Origin: Pseudomonas sp. LFM046 | GTDB lineage: Bacteria; Pseudomonadota; Gammaproteobacteria; Pseudomonadales; Pseudomonadaceae | Length of the DNA: 64,000 bases | Direction of reading: 5' to 3' | Assembly: GCF_000949385.2 (NCBI RefSeq) | Contig: NZ_JYKO02000001.1 | Span: 4,234,222-4,298,221 of the forward strand | Shown here: positions 33,101 through 40,298 of the stretch, one piece after another | Layout of the letters: each line of letters begins with the position of its first letter | Position numbering within the stretch: position 1 is the first letter of the stretch | Notes under the pieces: model-generated | What the model saw: the letters and a program-made list of their open reading frames with translations, nothing else | Databases searched by the model: none | Told to the model about the DNA's origin: nothing | Program-made: the position numbers and the translations under genes

Positions 33101-33607
33101 CGGGATGGAGGCGCCGATGAAGGCGTGCTCGCTCTGGTTGGCGATGCTGGAGGATTTGCAGCCGTGGTCGTCACCGGCCAGCAGCAGGACACCGCCATGG
33201 GCCGAAACGCCGGCGGAGTTGCCGTGCTTGAAGACGTCGCCGCAGCGGTCCACGCCCGGGCCCTTGCCGTACCACATGGAGAACACGCCGTCGTAGCGGG
33301 CGCCGGGGAACAGGCTGGTCTGCTGGCTGCCCCAGCAGGCGGTGGCGGCCAGTTCTTCGTTGACGCCCGGCTGGAAGTGGATGTGGTTTTCCTTGAGGAA
33401 GGACTTGGCTTCCCAGAGGCTCTTGTCGAGGTTGCCCAGCGGCGAACCCCGGTAGCCGGAGATGAAGCAGGCGGTGTTCAGGCCGTGGGCCTTGTCCCGC
33501 TGGCGCTGCAGCATCGGCAGGCGGGTGAGTGCCTGGGTGCCGGTGAGGTAGAGGTGACCGGTTGCGAGGCGGTATTTGTCATCCAGGCGGATCTCGGCCA
33601 GAGACAT
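30140..33607 (-). CDS. Fused indolepyruvate:ferredoxin oxidoreductase
   Basis: This 1155-residue single-chain enzyme oxidatively decarboxylates aryl pyruvates to aryl-acetyl-CoA with ferredoxin as acceptor. The N-terminal half is the thiamine-diphosphate part: GYRGSPLG near 52, CSGCPHN at 432, GDGTYFHSG at 496 and AMTGGQP at 529. A cysteine cluster CEGCGDCSVKSNC lies at 634-646 with FSCVEGFCPS after it, for 4Fe-4S clusters. The gamma-subunit domain follows (GVGGSGVTTVGALLG, position ~720), then a C-terminal extension. Aerobic proteobacteria commonly have this fused form. A divergent Lrp/AsnC gene and the downstream dehydrogenase suggest amino-acid-induced catabolism. Confidence 0.9.
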   Translation of the reverse strand: MSLAEIRLDDKYRLATGHLYLTGTQALTRLPMLQRQRDKAHGLNTACFISGYRGSPLGNLDKSLWEAKSFLKENHIHFQPGVNEELAATACWGSQQTSLFPGARYDGVFSMWYGKGPGVDRCGDVFKHGNSAGVSAHGGVLLLAGDDHGCKSSSIANQSEHAFIGASIPVLNPANVQEILDYGIIGWELSRYSGCWVALKTIAENVDSSAVVDVDPLRIDVKIPEDFVLPEDGVHIRWPDPPLAQEKRLNMYKIYAARAFARANNLNQVMLDSPSPRLGIITTGKSYLDVRQALNDLGLDEELCAKVGLRVLKVGMSWPLEPISVHEFAEGLDEILVVEEKRSVIEDQVTGQLYNWPVDKRPRVVGEFDEEGTSLLPNLSELTPAMIARVIAKRLAPIYSSEQIESRLAFLAAKEKALAAPKHTTVRTPHFCSGCPHNTSTKLPEGSRAQGGIGCHYMTQWMDRNTDTYTQMGGEGATWIGQAPFTDTPHIFQNLGDGTYFHSGQLALRAAVAAGVNITYKILYNDAVAMTGGQPIDGELRVDQLSQQVFAEGVKRIALVTDEPEKYPTRDTFAPIVTFHHRRELDAVQRDLREFKGVSVLIYDQTCATEKRRRRKRGKLVDPAKRAFINPAVCEGCGDCSVKSNCLSVLPLETELGRKRQIDQNACNKDFSCVEGFCPSFVTVHGGSLRKPEAAGAKALFVALPEPRQPSLDRPWNILLPGVGGSGVTTVGALLGMAAHIEGKGCTVLDQAGLAQKFGPVITHIRIAAKQDDIYAVRIAAGETDLLLGCDLVVTASEEALAKLNDRIAHAVVNSHEAATAEFTRNPDAQVPGAAMREALVEAVGEAKTHFVDATRLATRLLGDSIATNLFMLGYAYQKGLVPISAEAIEKAVELNGVSVTLNQQAFLWGRRAAHDLAAVEKLAKPAEVEAPRCETLEEIVQYRADHLRAYQDAAYAERYRALVERVRQADSGEDKALTRTVARYYAKLLAYKDEYEVARLYSDDTFRKQLEAQFEGDYHLEFHLAPSWLAKPDPVTGEPRKRRFGPWMLKAFGVLARFKFLRGSAFDVFGYSEERKLERQLIGEYEALVDQLIKELKPSNYATAVALAQLPEQIRGYGPVKERALAKVREQEKQLRTRLTASEIQVLHLFDPAA

Positions 33608-33807
33608 GCGGGCGCTCCTGTTGTTTTTATGGCGACCTTGATGGCAAGGGTAGCTGCCATCTCTTGTTCAGCCCGCCGCAGGATCGCTGCGTCGGACGCG
33701 TGGCAAGACTGTGACTGATCGGTGCCGATTTTTTCTTTCTATTTTTGGGCTACGGCGTCAGACTTGCGCATGATCTTTCCAACAAAAACAAATTTTCGGA
33801 TTGATTC

Positions 33808-34275
33808 ATGCAAAACCCTCTGAGCCCCATCGACCGCAAGATCCTCCGTCTGCTGCAGCACAACGCCGACCTGTCCGCCGCCGAAGTGGCAGAAAAGGTG
33901 GAGTTGTCGCAATCGCCCTGCTGGCGGCGAATCCACCGCATGCAGGAGGAAGGCCTGATCGAACGCAAGGTGGCCCTGCTCAATCCGAGGCTGCTGGGCT
34001 TCTCCATCACGGTGTTCGTCAACATCAAGCTATCGGCCCACGGGCGCAACAACCTCACCGAGTTCGAGGACGCCATCGTCGGCTACCCGGAGGTGCAGGA
34101 GTGCTACACCATGGCCGGTGGATCGGACTACTTGCTGAAGGTGGTGGCGCGGGATATCGCCAGCTACGAGCGCTTCCTGCGGGACCATCTGCTGCAACGG
34201 CCCCACGTGCTGGAGGCGCACTCGAACATTGCCATGAGCGAGGTCAAGCGCACCACGGAGCTGCCGCTGGACTGA
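33808..34275 (+). CDS. Lrp/AsnC-family regulator
   Basis: The 155-residue protein has the Lrp layout: an N-terminal helix-turn-helix (LSPIDRKILRLLQHNADLSAAE, with SQSPCWRRIHRMQEEGLIER) and a C-terminal RAM/ACT-like ligand domain (VFVNIKLSAHG, VQECYTMAGGSDYLLKVVARD). It is divergent from the indolepyruvate oxidoreductase gene, 200 bases away, so it probably controls that gene and the amino-acid dehydrogenase in response to an amino acid. The sequence is close to the group that regulates aromatic or branched-chain amino acid breakdown; the effector is inferred. Confidence 0.9.
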   Translation: MQNPLSPIDRKILRLLQHNADLSAAEVAEKVELSQSPCWRRIHRMQEEGLIERKVALLNPRLLGFSITVFVNIKLSAHGRNNLTEFEDAIVGYPEVQECYTMAGGSDYLLKVVARDIASYERFLRDHLLQRPHVLEAHSNIAMSEVKRTTELPLD

Positions 34276-34278
34276 AGA

Positions 34279-34863
34279 TCAGGCGGAGTCAGACCACGCA
34301 ATGGGGCGGTGGTCTTCGATGAGCTGCAGCAGGCGCTGGCAGGTCTGCTGAAGAGAGCCGGAGTTGTCCAGCAGACAGAGGTCGGGATTTTCGCCGGCCA
34401 GCAGGGTGTCGGCGAAACCGGCATTGCGCGCCAGGCGGGCTTCGATTTCTTCTGCCGATTCGCGGCCACGGGCATGCAAGCGCTGTCGCAGGACTCCGTC
34501 CTCAACCGTGAGCAGCACGGCCAGCAGGTGCGGATAGCGCCGACGGGCTTCCGGCAGGTAGCCACGGGAGCCATTCACCAGCACGTCGTCGCCTGCATTC
34601 AGCCAGTCGTCGATCACCTTGGGGATGCCATAGGACAGTCCGTTGGCGTACCAGCTCATGGCAAAGTCCCCCCGCGCCTCGCTCTGGGCGAACGCCTCAG
34701 GGGTCACGGATTCGGCCGACTCACCCCTGGCCTCGGCGGAACGGGTGATGACCCGCCGGACCACGCGGCAGCCCTGCCCTGCCAGGGTTTCTCGAGCGGC
34801 GTCGAGCAGGCTGTCCTTGCCGGAACCGGAGGGACCTATGAGGTAGATGAGCCTGCCTTTCAT
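34279..34863 (-). CDS. phnN: PhnN, ribose 1,5-bisphosphate phosphokinase
   Basis: From ATG 34863 the protein has 194 residues. The P-loop GPSGSGKD lies at 10-17, and the guanylate-kinase-like body shows RRVITRSA, SYGIPKVIDDWL and LVNGSRGYLPEA, which are typical of PhnN. The enzyme makes PRPP from ribose 1,5-bisphosphate, the last step of the C-P lyase phosphonate route. No other phn gene is nearby, so this is an orphan copy that may serve ribose-bisphosphate salvage. It ends 4 bases from the convergent Lrp gene. Confidence 0.88.
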   Translation of the reverse strand: MKGRLIYLIGPSGSGKDSLLDAARETLAGQGCRVVRRVITRSAEARGESAESVTPEAFAQSEARGDFAMSWYANGLSYGIPKVIDDWLNAGDDVLVNGSRGYLPEARRRYPHLLAVLLTVEDGVLRQRLHARGRESAEEIEARLARNAGFADTLLAGENPDLCLLDNSGSLQQTCQRLLQLIEDHRPIAWSDSA

Positions 34864-35351
34864 CTGTGCACCTGGGCGAGTTGGGGTCATGCGAAGGGGA
34901 GATCAGGTCTGACGCGGAAAGTCTGAACGGGTTTCATGACGGCGCAAAGGATTCTTTCGCGCAAAGCGTGGTCAGACTTCAGCGGCTACCATTTAACATG
35001 ATGGCCATACAGCATCATGGTGCCGCCATTGGCCAGGAACTCAACAGGAGATCCACGTCGATCAGGGTGGCGTGACGACACTGTGCCAAGACAAACCGGG
35101 CCAGCTAGCACGCCAGATAGGGACGAATTGTTCAGCCACTCGCAATTCGGACAATTGGTGCTGGCCAAGAGCCTCTATATTGATCACAATGTGACACCAA
35201 TTTGACGTCAATGAACCGTTTTACTGACGTCAGGGTCATACCGATTCGAATCGCGAAACTGGTTGAACAATTGCTGCTAAGGACAGTCAAACCGGTGACA
35301 ATCTTGCAGCTAATCGCCAGCATCGCTTTCCTGAACTAACCGGTTGAATGT
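34864..35351. other. Long regulatory region upstream of amrZ
   Basis: Nearly 490 bases carry no gene. They are AT-richer than average near amrZ. Two copies of the palindrome TGACGTCA stand at 35203-35210 and 35225-35232, a 22-base period. The span GCCGCCATTGGCCAGG near 35025 resembles in outline the GGC-rich sites AmrZ binds, which would fit autoregulation, but that match is weak. No sigma-22-type promoter could be assigned with confidence. Confidence 0.4.
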
Positions 35352-35678
35352 ATGCGCCCTATGAAACAGGCTATCTATTCCAGTCGCACGGCTGACAAAT
35401 TCGTCGTTCGTCTCCCCGAGGGCATGCGCGAGCGCATTGCTGTCGTGGCCCGCAACCACCACCGCAGCATGAACTCCGAGATCATCGCCCGCCTCGAGCA
35501 GAGCATGCTCCAGGAAGGCGCGCTGGACGAAGGTGTTTCCATGCGTCTTGACAGCCCCGAGCTGACCCTGCACGAACGCGAGCTGCTGCAGCGCTTCCGT
35601 CAGCTGTCGCGTCGTCAGCAGAATGCCTTGGTGGCACTGATCGCCCACGATGCGGAACTGGCGGCCGAAGAGTCCTGA
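35352..35678 (+). CDS. amrZ: AmrZ, ribbon-helix-helix regulator of alginate and motility
   Basis: The 108-residue protein is nearly identical in pattern to P. aeruginosa Amr[21 protein letters not shown] forms the DNA-contacting strand and start of the ribbon-helix-helix, then [17 protein letters not shown], and the C-terminal oligomerisation part [19 protein letters not shown]. AmrZ activates alginate genes and represses flagellar fleQ in P. aeruginosa. The C-terminal tail [13 protein letters not shown] is slightly different from that species. A terminator follows. It is monocistronic with a long upstream region. Confidence 0.93.
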   Translation: MRPMKQAIYSSRTADKFVVRLPEGMRERIAVVARNHHRSMNSEIIARLEQSMLQEGALDEGVSMRLDSPELTLHERELLQRFRQLSRRQQNALVALIAHDAELAAEES

Positions 35679-35700
35679 GGCCACCCCGCATCGAATGAAG

Positions 35701-35723
35701 AAGCCGGCAATTGCCGGTTTTTT
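35701..35723 (+). terminator. Terminator of amrZ
   Basis: AAGCCGGCAATTGCCGGTTT is a self-complementary stem whose second arm runs into six T residues. It lies about 22 bases past the amrZ stop. Confidence 0.8.
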
Positions 35724-35750
35724 CATGCCTCCAATTCACGCATACCGTGA

Positions 35751-35790
35751 AAACAAAGAAGCCGCCCCAAGGGCGGCTTCTTTGTTTTCG
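35751..35790. terminator. Bidirectional terminator between amrZ and mgtE
   Basis: A perfect 17-bp stem (35751-35767 and 35771-35787, core GAAGCCGCCC/GGGCGGCTTC) with loop CAA is flanked by A-run and T-run, so it can stop transcription from both convergent genes. It begins 7 bases past the mgtE stop. Confidence 0.88.
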
Positions 35791-35796
35791 GCTGAA

Positions 35797-37239
35797 TCAG
35801 AGCAGGAACAGCGTCGCCAGCCCCAGGAAGATGAAGAAGCCGCCGCTGTCGGTCATGGCGGTGATCATCACACTGGAGCCCATGGCCGGGTCGCGCCCCA
35901 TGCGCGTCAGGGTCATGGGGATCAGCACGCCCATCAGCGCCGCCAGCAGCAGATTCAGGGTCATGGCTCCGGTCATCACCACCCCCAGCGACCAGCTTCC
36001 ATAGAGGTAGTAGGCCACCAGACCGATGACCCCGCCCCAGATCAGGCCATTGATCAGCGCCACCCCGAGCTCCTTGCGCAGCAGGCGCGAGGTATTGCCG
36101 GGCCCCATCTGGTCCAGCGCCATGGCGCGAACGATCATGGTGATGGTCTGGTTGCCCGAATTGCCGCCGATACCGGCAACGATGGGCATCAGTGCCGCCA
36201 GGGCCACCAGCTTCTCGATGGAGCCTTCGAACAGGCCAATGACCCGCGAGGCGATGAAGGCGGTAATCAGGTTGACCGCCAGCCAGGCCCAGCGGTTGCC
36301 CACCGACTTCCAGACCGAGGCGAAGATGTCTTCTTCCTCCCGCAGACCGGCCATGCTGAGGACTTCGCTTTCGCTCTCCTCACGAATCAAGTCGACCATC
36401 TCGTCAATGGTCAGACGGCCAATCAGCTTGTCGTTCTTGTCCACCACGGGCGCCGAAACCAGGTCGTAACGCTCGAACGCCTGGGCGGCGTCGTAGCCAT
36501 CCTCGTCCGGGTGGAAACTCACCGGGTCGGTAGCCATCACTTCGGCCACCAGCTTTTCCGGGTCGTTAACCAGCAGGCGCTTGATGGGCAGCACACCCTT
36601 GAGGACGCCGTCGTAATCCACCACGAAGAGCTTGTCGGTATGGCCGGGCAGCTCCTTGAGGCGACGCAGGTAACGCAACACCACTTCCAGGGTCACATCG
36701 TCGCGGATGGTGACCATCTCGAAGTCCATCAGCGCGCCGACCTGGTCTTCCTCATAGGACAGCACGGAGCGAACACGCTCGCGCTGCTGCGCATCGAGGG
36801 ATTCCATCAGCTCGTGGATCACGTCCCGCGGCAGTTCCGGCGCGAGATCGGCCAGCTCGTCGGCATCCATTTCCTTGGCGGCGGCGAGCAGCTCGTGATC
36901 GTCCATGTCGGCGATCAGCGATTCCCGGACGGCATCGGATACTTCGAGGAGGATGTCGCCGTCGCGCTCCGCCTTGACCAGTTGCCAGACAGTCAGACGC
37001 TCGTTGAGCGGCAATGCTTCAAGGATGTGGGCGATGTCCGCCGGGTGCAGCTCGTCCAGCTTGCGCTGCAACTCGGCAAGGTTCTGTCGATGGACGAGAT
37101 TTTCGACGAGGTCGTGGTGCTGGCCTTCCTGACGGTGCGTCAGGTTTTCCACCACCTTGTGGCGATGCAGCAGATCGATTACCTGGGCCAGACGGTCCTG
37201 CAGGCTCTCTTGCGGCTTTTTGGCTTCTACTTCAGTCAT
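35797..37239 (-). CDS. mgtE: MgtE magnesium transporter
   Basis: The 480-residue protein has the full MgtE layout: an N-domain of alpha-helical repeats (residues 30-170, with LHPADIAHILEALPLNERL), tandem CBS domains (about 175-300, VMATDPVSFHPDEDGYDAA), a connecting helix and five membrane helices from about 330. The pore signature GGNSGNQTITMIVRA is present, and the ion-selectivity Asp lies in MTDSGGF near the end. It imports Mg2+ and closes when cytosolic Mg2+ rises through the N and CBS domains. Gene order with rsmA nearby follows Pseudomonas convention. Confidence 0.93.
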   Translation of the reverse strand: MTEVEAKKPQESLQDRLAQVIDLLHRHKVVENLTHRQEGQHHDLVENLVHRQNLAELQRKLDELHPADIAHILEALPLNERLTVWQLVKAERDGDILLEVSDAVRESLIADMDDHELLAAAKEMDADELADLAPELPRDVIHELMESLDAQQRERVRSVLSYEEDQVGALMDFEMVTIRDDVTLEVVLRYLRRLKELPGHTDKLFVVDYDGVLKGVLPIKRLLVNDPEKLVAEVMATDPVSFHPDEDGYDAAQAFERYDLVSAPVVDKNDKLIGRLTIDEMVDLIREESESEVLSMAGLREEEDIFASVWKSVGNRWAWLAVNLITAFIASRVIGLFEGSIEKLVALAALMPIVAGIGGNSGNQTITMIVRAMALDQMGPGNTSRLLRKELGVALINGLIWGGVIGLVAYYLYGSWSLGVVMTGAMTLNLLLAALMGVLIPMTLTRMGRDPAMGSSVMITAMTDSGGFFIFLGLATLFLL

Positions 37240-37555
37240 ATAGCGCGCTCCACCCCCAGTGGCAGAGCACGCCGAAAGGAGGTCAGACAGTCATTTCGCG
37301 ATTGTGCAATCGGGATTCTGAGTAACTACTGGGTAATTCCATGATGGTTGTCCGAATGCCCCGGCGGGGCTGACCGCGCAATCATAACACCGCCGATTAA
37401 CTCCCGCTTTACAAAATCATGGACAGAACAATCGCTTGCATCGCAAAGCTGATTCTCCGTACGCACTGCTGCGACGTCGGCAAGCCGGTGTAGGACACCC
37501 GAGGATCCGAAAAGGCTCGGATACCATCGAGAGCCCAAGCCAAGGAGAAGGCGCC
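37240..37555. other. Divergent promoter region of mgtE and the DUF4124 gene
   Basis: About 315 bases without a gene. A TATGAT hexamer on the minus strand near 37385 could be the mgtE -10 box. A GC hairpin GCCCCGGCGGGGC (37358-37370) lies in the presumed mgtE leader. No Mg-sensing riboswitch structure could be recognised by eye. Confidence 0.35.
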
Positions 37556-38059
37556 ATGAAAAGACTCTCGATCTACCTGATCGCCGCCCTGCCCTGCTGC
37601 CTCGACACCTCAGCCAGAGCGGCTTCGGTCTATCGCTGCATCGATGCGCAAGGCAATGTCAGCTTCAACCAGCATGGTTGCCCGCCAGACAGTCAAGCCG
37701 AACAGCAACGCACCAGGACGCCAAATCTGCTCAGCAGCCCGCCGATCAAAGAGGAAACAGGGACGGAGTACTTTCCGATTCAGGATTGGGAAAGTCCTGA
37801 ACGCATCAATGAAGTGGTCGTTGTTGGCGAGCGAGAAGCCGTCTGCGGCGACCTGATATCCCAACAGGAACGTCGCCAGGCCATCATTCGAAAGCAGGTT
37901 CGCAGTGGGATGACACGCGCGGACGTGGAAAGCGCACTGGGCAAGCCGGACAGAATAAGCAGCAGCAATGGCCAGGTCCGCTACCACTACAGGCCGAAGA
38001 AGGGCGCGAGCCACCAAGTCACGTTTGATGAGGAGGGATGCGTGAAGGGTGGGCGCTGA
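37556..38059 (+). CDS. DUF4124 domain protein with an SmpA/OmlA-like C-terminus
   Basis: Starting at 37556 after AAGGAGAAGG, the protein has 167 residues. A signal peptide (MKRLSIYLIAALPCCL, cleavage near ARA) precedes a DUF4124 domain, SVYRCIDAQGNVSFNQHGCP, typical of periplasmic proteins with a disulphide. The last 70 residues (IRKQVRSGMTRADVESALGKPDRI and VTFDEEGCV) follow the pattern of BamE/SmpA-like domains, in which GMT-x-x-x-V-x-x-x-LG-x-P is characteristic. Function is unknown; an envelope location is likely. A strong terminator follows. Confidence 0.8.
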   Translation: MKRLSIYLIAALPCCLDTSARAASVYRCIDAQGNVSFNQHGCPPDSQAEQQRTRTPNLLSSPPIKEETGTEYFPIQDWESPERINEVVVVGEREAVCGDLISQQERRQAIIRKQVRSGMTRADVESALGKPDRISSSNGQVRYHYRPKKGASHQVTFDEEGCVKGGR

Positions 38060-38070
38060 GAGCACAACAA

Positions 38071-38100
38071 AAAAAGGGCCTGCATTTCTGCAGGCCCTTT
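38071..38100 (+). terminator. Terminator of the DUF4124 gene
   Basis: AAAGGGCCTGCA (38073-38084) / TGCAGGCCCTTT (38089-38100) is a perfect 12-bp stem with loop TTTC. A-rich and T-rich flanks suggest it can also act for the minus-strand tRNA transcript. Confidence 0.8.
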
Positions 38101-38105
38101 CGGTA

Positions 38106-38182
38106 TGGCGCACTCGAGAGGATTCGAACCTCTGACCGCCCGGTTCGTAGCCGGGTACTCTATCCAGCTGAGCTACGAGTGC
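38106..38182 (-). tRNA. tRNA-Arg (anticodon ACG), distal copy
   Basis: The 77-base gene with CCA has acceptor GCACTCG/CGAGTGC and anticodon stem CCCGG/CCGGG with loop CTACGAA, giving anticodon ACG, which becomes ICG after deamination. It is followed directly by the bidirectional terminator. Confidence 0.96.
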
Positions 38183-38253
38183 GTATCGGTGTTTTTAGAC
38201 CAGATCACCGCTGGTTGCTTCAAGTTCCCGACGTTAACCGTGAACTTTGAATA

Positions 38254-38330
38254 TGGCGCACTCAGGAGGATTCGAACCTCCGACCGCCCGGTTCGTAGCC
38301 GGGTACTCTATCCAGCTGAGCTATGAGTGC
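38254..38330 (-). tRNA. tRNA-Arg (anticodon ACG), proximal copy
   Basis: The 77-base gene with CCA is nearly identical to the copy 70 bases downstream. It differs by compensatory changes: the last acceptor pair is A-T rather than G-C, and the first T-stem pair is G-C rather than A-T. Anticodon loop CTACGAA is unchanged. Confidence 0.96.
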
Positions 38331-38437
38331 GTTGTGGGCGCGCATTATAGGGGAGTTTTCACTCTGGTCAACTACTTTTTCGAGAAGTTTCAGTAACTTA
38401 TCGATCTAGCGCTGAACCGTCCTACAACACCAAATAA

Positions 38438-38528
38438 TGGCGGAGAAGGGGGGATTCGAACCCCCGACACCCTTTTGAGGTGTACTCCCTTAGCAGGGGA
38501 GCGCCTTCGGCCACTCGGCCACCTCTCC
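38438..38528 (-). tRNA. tRNA-Ser (anticodon GCT)
   Basis: The 91-base gene with CCA has the long variable arm of a class II tRNA (TACACC...GGGTGT). The anticodon stem CTCCC/GGGAG encloses CTGCTAA, anticodon GCT, reading AGC/AGU. It lies between rsmA and the tRNA-Arg pair, as in the csrA-serV-argV arrangement of E. coli. Confidence 0.96.
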
Positions 38529-38589
38529 GCAACACGGGGCGCATGATATCCATGTTTTCCCCGTTTGCAAAGCAAAAAATGCAGAAAAA

Positions 38590-38775
38590 TTAGTGGCTTG
38601 GTTCCTGGTCTTTCTCTTTCTGGATGCGCTGGTAGATTTCTTCACGGTGCACGGCGACCTCCTTCGGGGCGTTAACGCCAATGCGCACCTGGTTACCTTT
38701 CACGCCTAACACAGTCACAGTGACATCGTCACCCACCATCAGGGTCTCTCCGACCCGGCGAGTCAGAATCAGCAT
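38590..38775 (-). CDS. rsmA: RsmA/CsrA, post-transcriptional regulator
   Basis: The 61-residue protein starts at ATG 38775 behind AAGGAGAAAGG. It has the full CsrA sequence: [18 protein letters not shown] with RNA-binding Arg/Leu-4 strand and [19 protein letters not shown] with Val-His-Arg44 in the second RNA-binding strand. It binds GGA motifs near ribosome-binding sites and represses translation. A longer in-frame start at 38817 is not supported by a ribosome-binding site. It lies between lysC and tRNA-Ser. Confidence 0.96.
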   Translation of the reverse strand: MLILTRRVGETLMVGDDVTVTVLGVKGNQVRIGVNAPKEVAVHREEIYQRIQKEKDQEPSH

Positions 38776-38922
38776 TCCTTTCTCCTTACGGATTCGTTTC
38801 GGGACAACAGTCTGCAAAAAAGAAATGGTTACGGCCCCGACACGGAATCACCGCTGGAGCTTACACCCAAGTATTGACCAGCCCCGGCAAAAGGAAAGTT
38901 CCGCCGGCAGCGGCCGAAAACG

Positions 38923-38954
38923 ACAAAAGGCGCGGGGTAAGCCGCGCCTTTTGT
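38923..38954 (-). terminator. Terminator of lysC
   Basis: ACAAAAGGCGCGG (38923-38935) and CCGCGCCTTTTGT (38942-38954) pair perfectly. Read on the minus strand, the second arm ends in TTTTGT. It begins 8 bases past the lysC stop. Confidence 0.85.
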
Positions 38955-38962
38955 TTATAGCC

Positions 38963-40198
38963 TTACTCGCCCTGTCGGGTCGGGGCGTCCAGCTCGAAGG
39001 CAGTGTGCAGGGCACGGACCGCCAACTCCAGGTACTTCTCTTCGATGACCACGGAAACCTTGATTTCCGAGGTAGAGATCATCTGGATATTGATGGTTTC
39101 CTTGGCCAGCGCCTCGAACATGCGGCTGGCGACGCCAGCGTGGGAGCGCATGCCGACGCCGACGATGGAGACCTTGGCGATCTTGGTGTCGCCGATCACT
39201 TCGCGAGCGCCGATTTCGCTGGCGGTCTGCTCCAGCACGCGCAGAGCATTCTGGTAGTCGTTGCGGTGCACGGTGAAGGTGAAGTCGGTGGTGTTATCGT
39301 GCGCCACGTTCTGCACGATCATGTCCACTTCGATGTTGGCGGCACTGATCGGGCCCAGGATCTTGAAGGCCACGCCGGGGATGTCCGGCACGCCACGGAT
39401 GGTCAGCTTGGCTTCGTCGCGATTGAAGGCGATGCCGGAGATGATCGGCTGTTCCATGGATTCCTCTTCATCAAGGGTAATGAGGGTGCCCGGACCCTCC
39501 TGGAAGCTGTGCAGCACGCGCAGCGGGACATTGTATTTACCGGCGAATTCCACCGAGCGGATCTGCAGCACCTTGGAGCCGAGGCTGGCCATTTCCAGCA
39601 TCTCTTCGAAGGTGATCTTGTCCAGACGCTGAGCCTGGGGCACAACGCGCGGGTCGGTGGTGTAGACGCCGTCCACATCGGTGTAGATCTGGCATTCGTC
39701 GGCCTTCAGGGCCGCAGCCAGGGCCACACCAGTGGTGTCGGAGCCGCCACGGCCGAGGGTGGTGATGTTGCCGTGCTCATCCACGCCCTGGAAGCCGGCA
39801 ACCACAACTACGCGACCGGCCTTGAGGTCGGCGCGAATCTTGTGGTCGTCGATCTGCAGGATGCGCGCCTTGTTGTGAGCGCTGTCGGTGAGGATGCGCA
39901 CCTGATTGCCGGTATAGGAGACCGCCGGCACGCCGCGCTTGATCAGCGCCATGGACAGCAGGGCGATGGTAACCTGCTCGCCGGTGGAGACCATCACGTC
40001 CAGTTCGCGCGGTACCGGCTGCTCGCTGATCTGTTTGGCCAGATCGATCAGGCGGTTGGTTTCACCGCTCATGGCGGAAACCACGACCACGATGTCATCG
40101 CCGCCTTCGCGGAACTTCTTCACCTTCTCGGCCACCTGCTCGATGCGCTCGACAGTGCCGACCGAGGTCCCCCCAAACTTCTGTACGATCAAAGCCAT
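38963..40198 (-). CDS. lysC: LysC, aspartate kinase
   Basis: The 411-residue monofunctional aspartokinase begins MALIVQKFGGTSVGTVERI, the KFGGTS nucleotide and aspartate motif. The kinase domain continues to about 250 with LGRGGSDTTGVALAA and YTDVDGVYTTDPR. Two ACT domains follow (residues 265-400, GVPDIPGVAFKILGPIS and GVGMRSHAGVASRMF), which bind lysine and threonine for feedback inhibition. It phosphorylates aspartate, the first step to Lys, Thr and Met. It lies between alaS and rsmA, as in P. aeruginosa. Confidence 0.95.
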   Translation of the reverse strand: MALIVQKFGGTSVGTVERIEQVAEKVKKFREGGDDIVVVVSAMSGETNRLIDLAKQISEQPVPRELDVMVSTGEQVTIALLSMALIKRGVPAVSYTGNQVRILTDSAHNKARILQIDDHKIRADLKAGRVVVVAGFQGVDEHGNITTLGRGGSDTTGVALAAALKADECQIYTDVDGVYTTDPRVVPQAQRLDKITFEEMLEMASLGSKVLQIRSVEFAGKYNVPLRVLHSFQEGPGTLITLDEEESMEQPIISGIAFNRDEAKLTIRGVPDIPGVAFKILGPISAANIEVDMIVQNVAHDNTTDFTFTVHRNDYQNALRVLEQTASEIGAREVIGDTKIAKVSIVGVGMRSHAGVASRMFEALAKETINIQMISTSEIKVSVVIEEKYLELAVRALHTAFELDAPTRQGE

Positions 40199-40298
40199 TT
40201 CAAAAGCCGCCTAATCCCGTGAAGGGCGCCCATTAAACAATCAACGCAGAACACTGCCAAGGCCCGCCGGGCGTGGGGCGGGCCATTGGCGGCGGGCC

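Noticed and set aside
30053-33718. A 1221-codon open frame on the plus strand
   Set aside because: It lies wholly antisense to the indolepyruvate oxidoreductase gene, has no recognisable domain, and reflects the GC-rich third-position bias of the real gene.
38106-38528. Repeated units suggesting a CRISPR array
   Set aside because: The repeats are two tRNA-Arg genes and a tRNA-Ser gene, with normal cloverleaf pairing.
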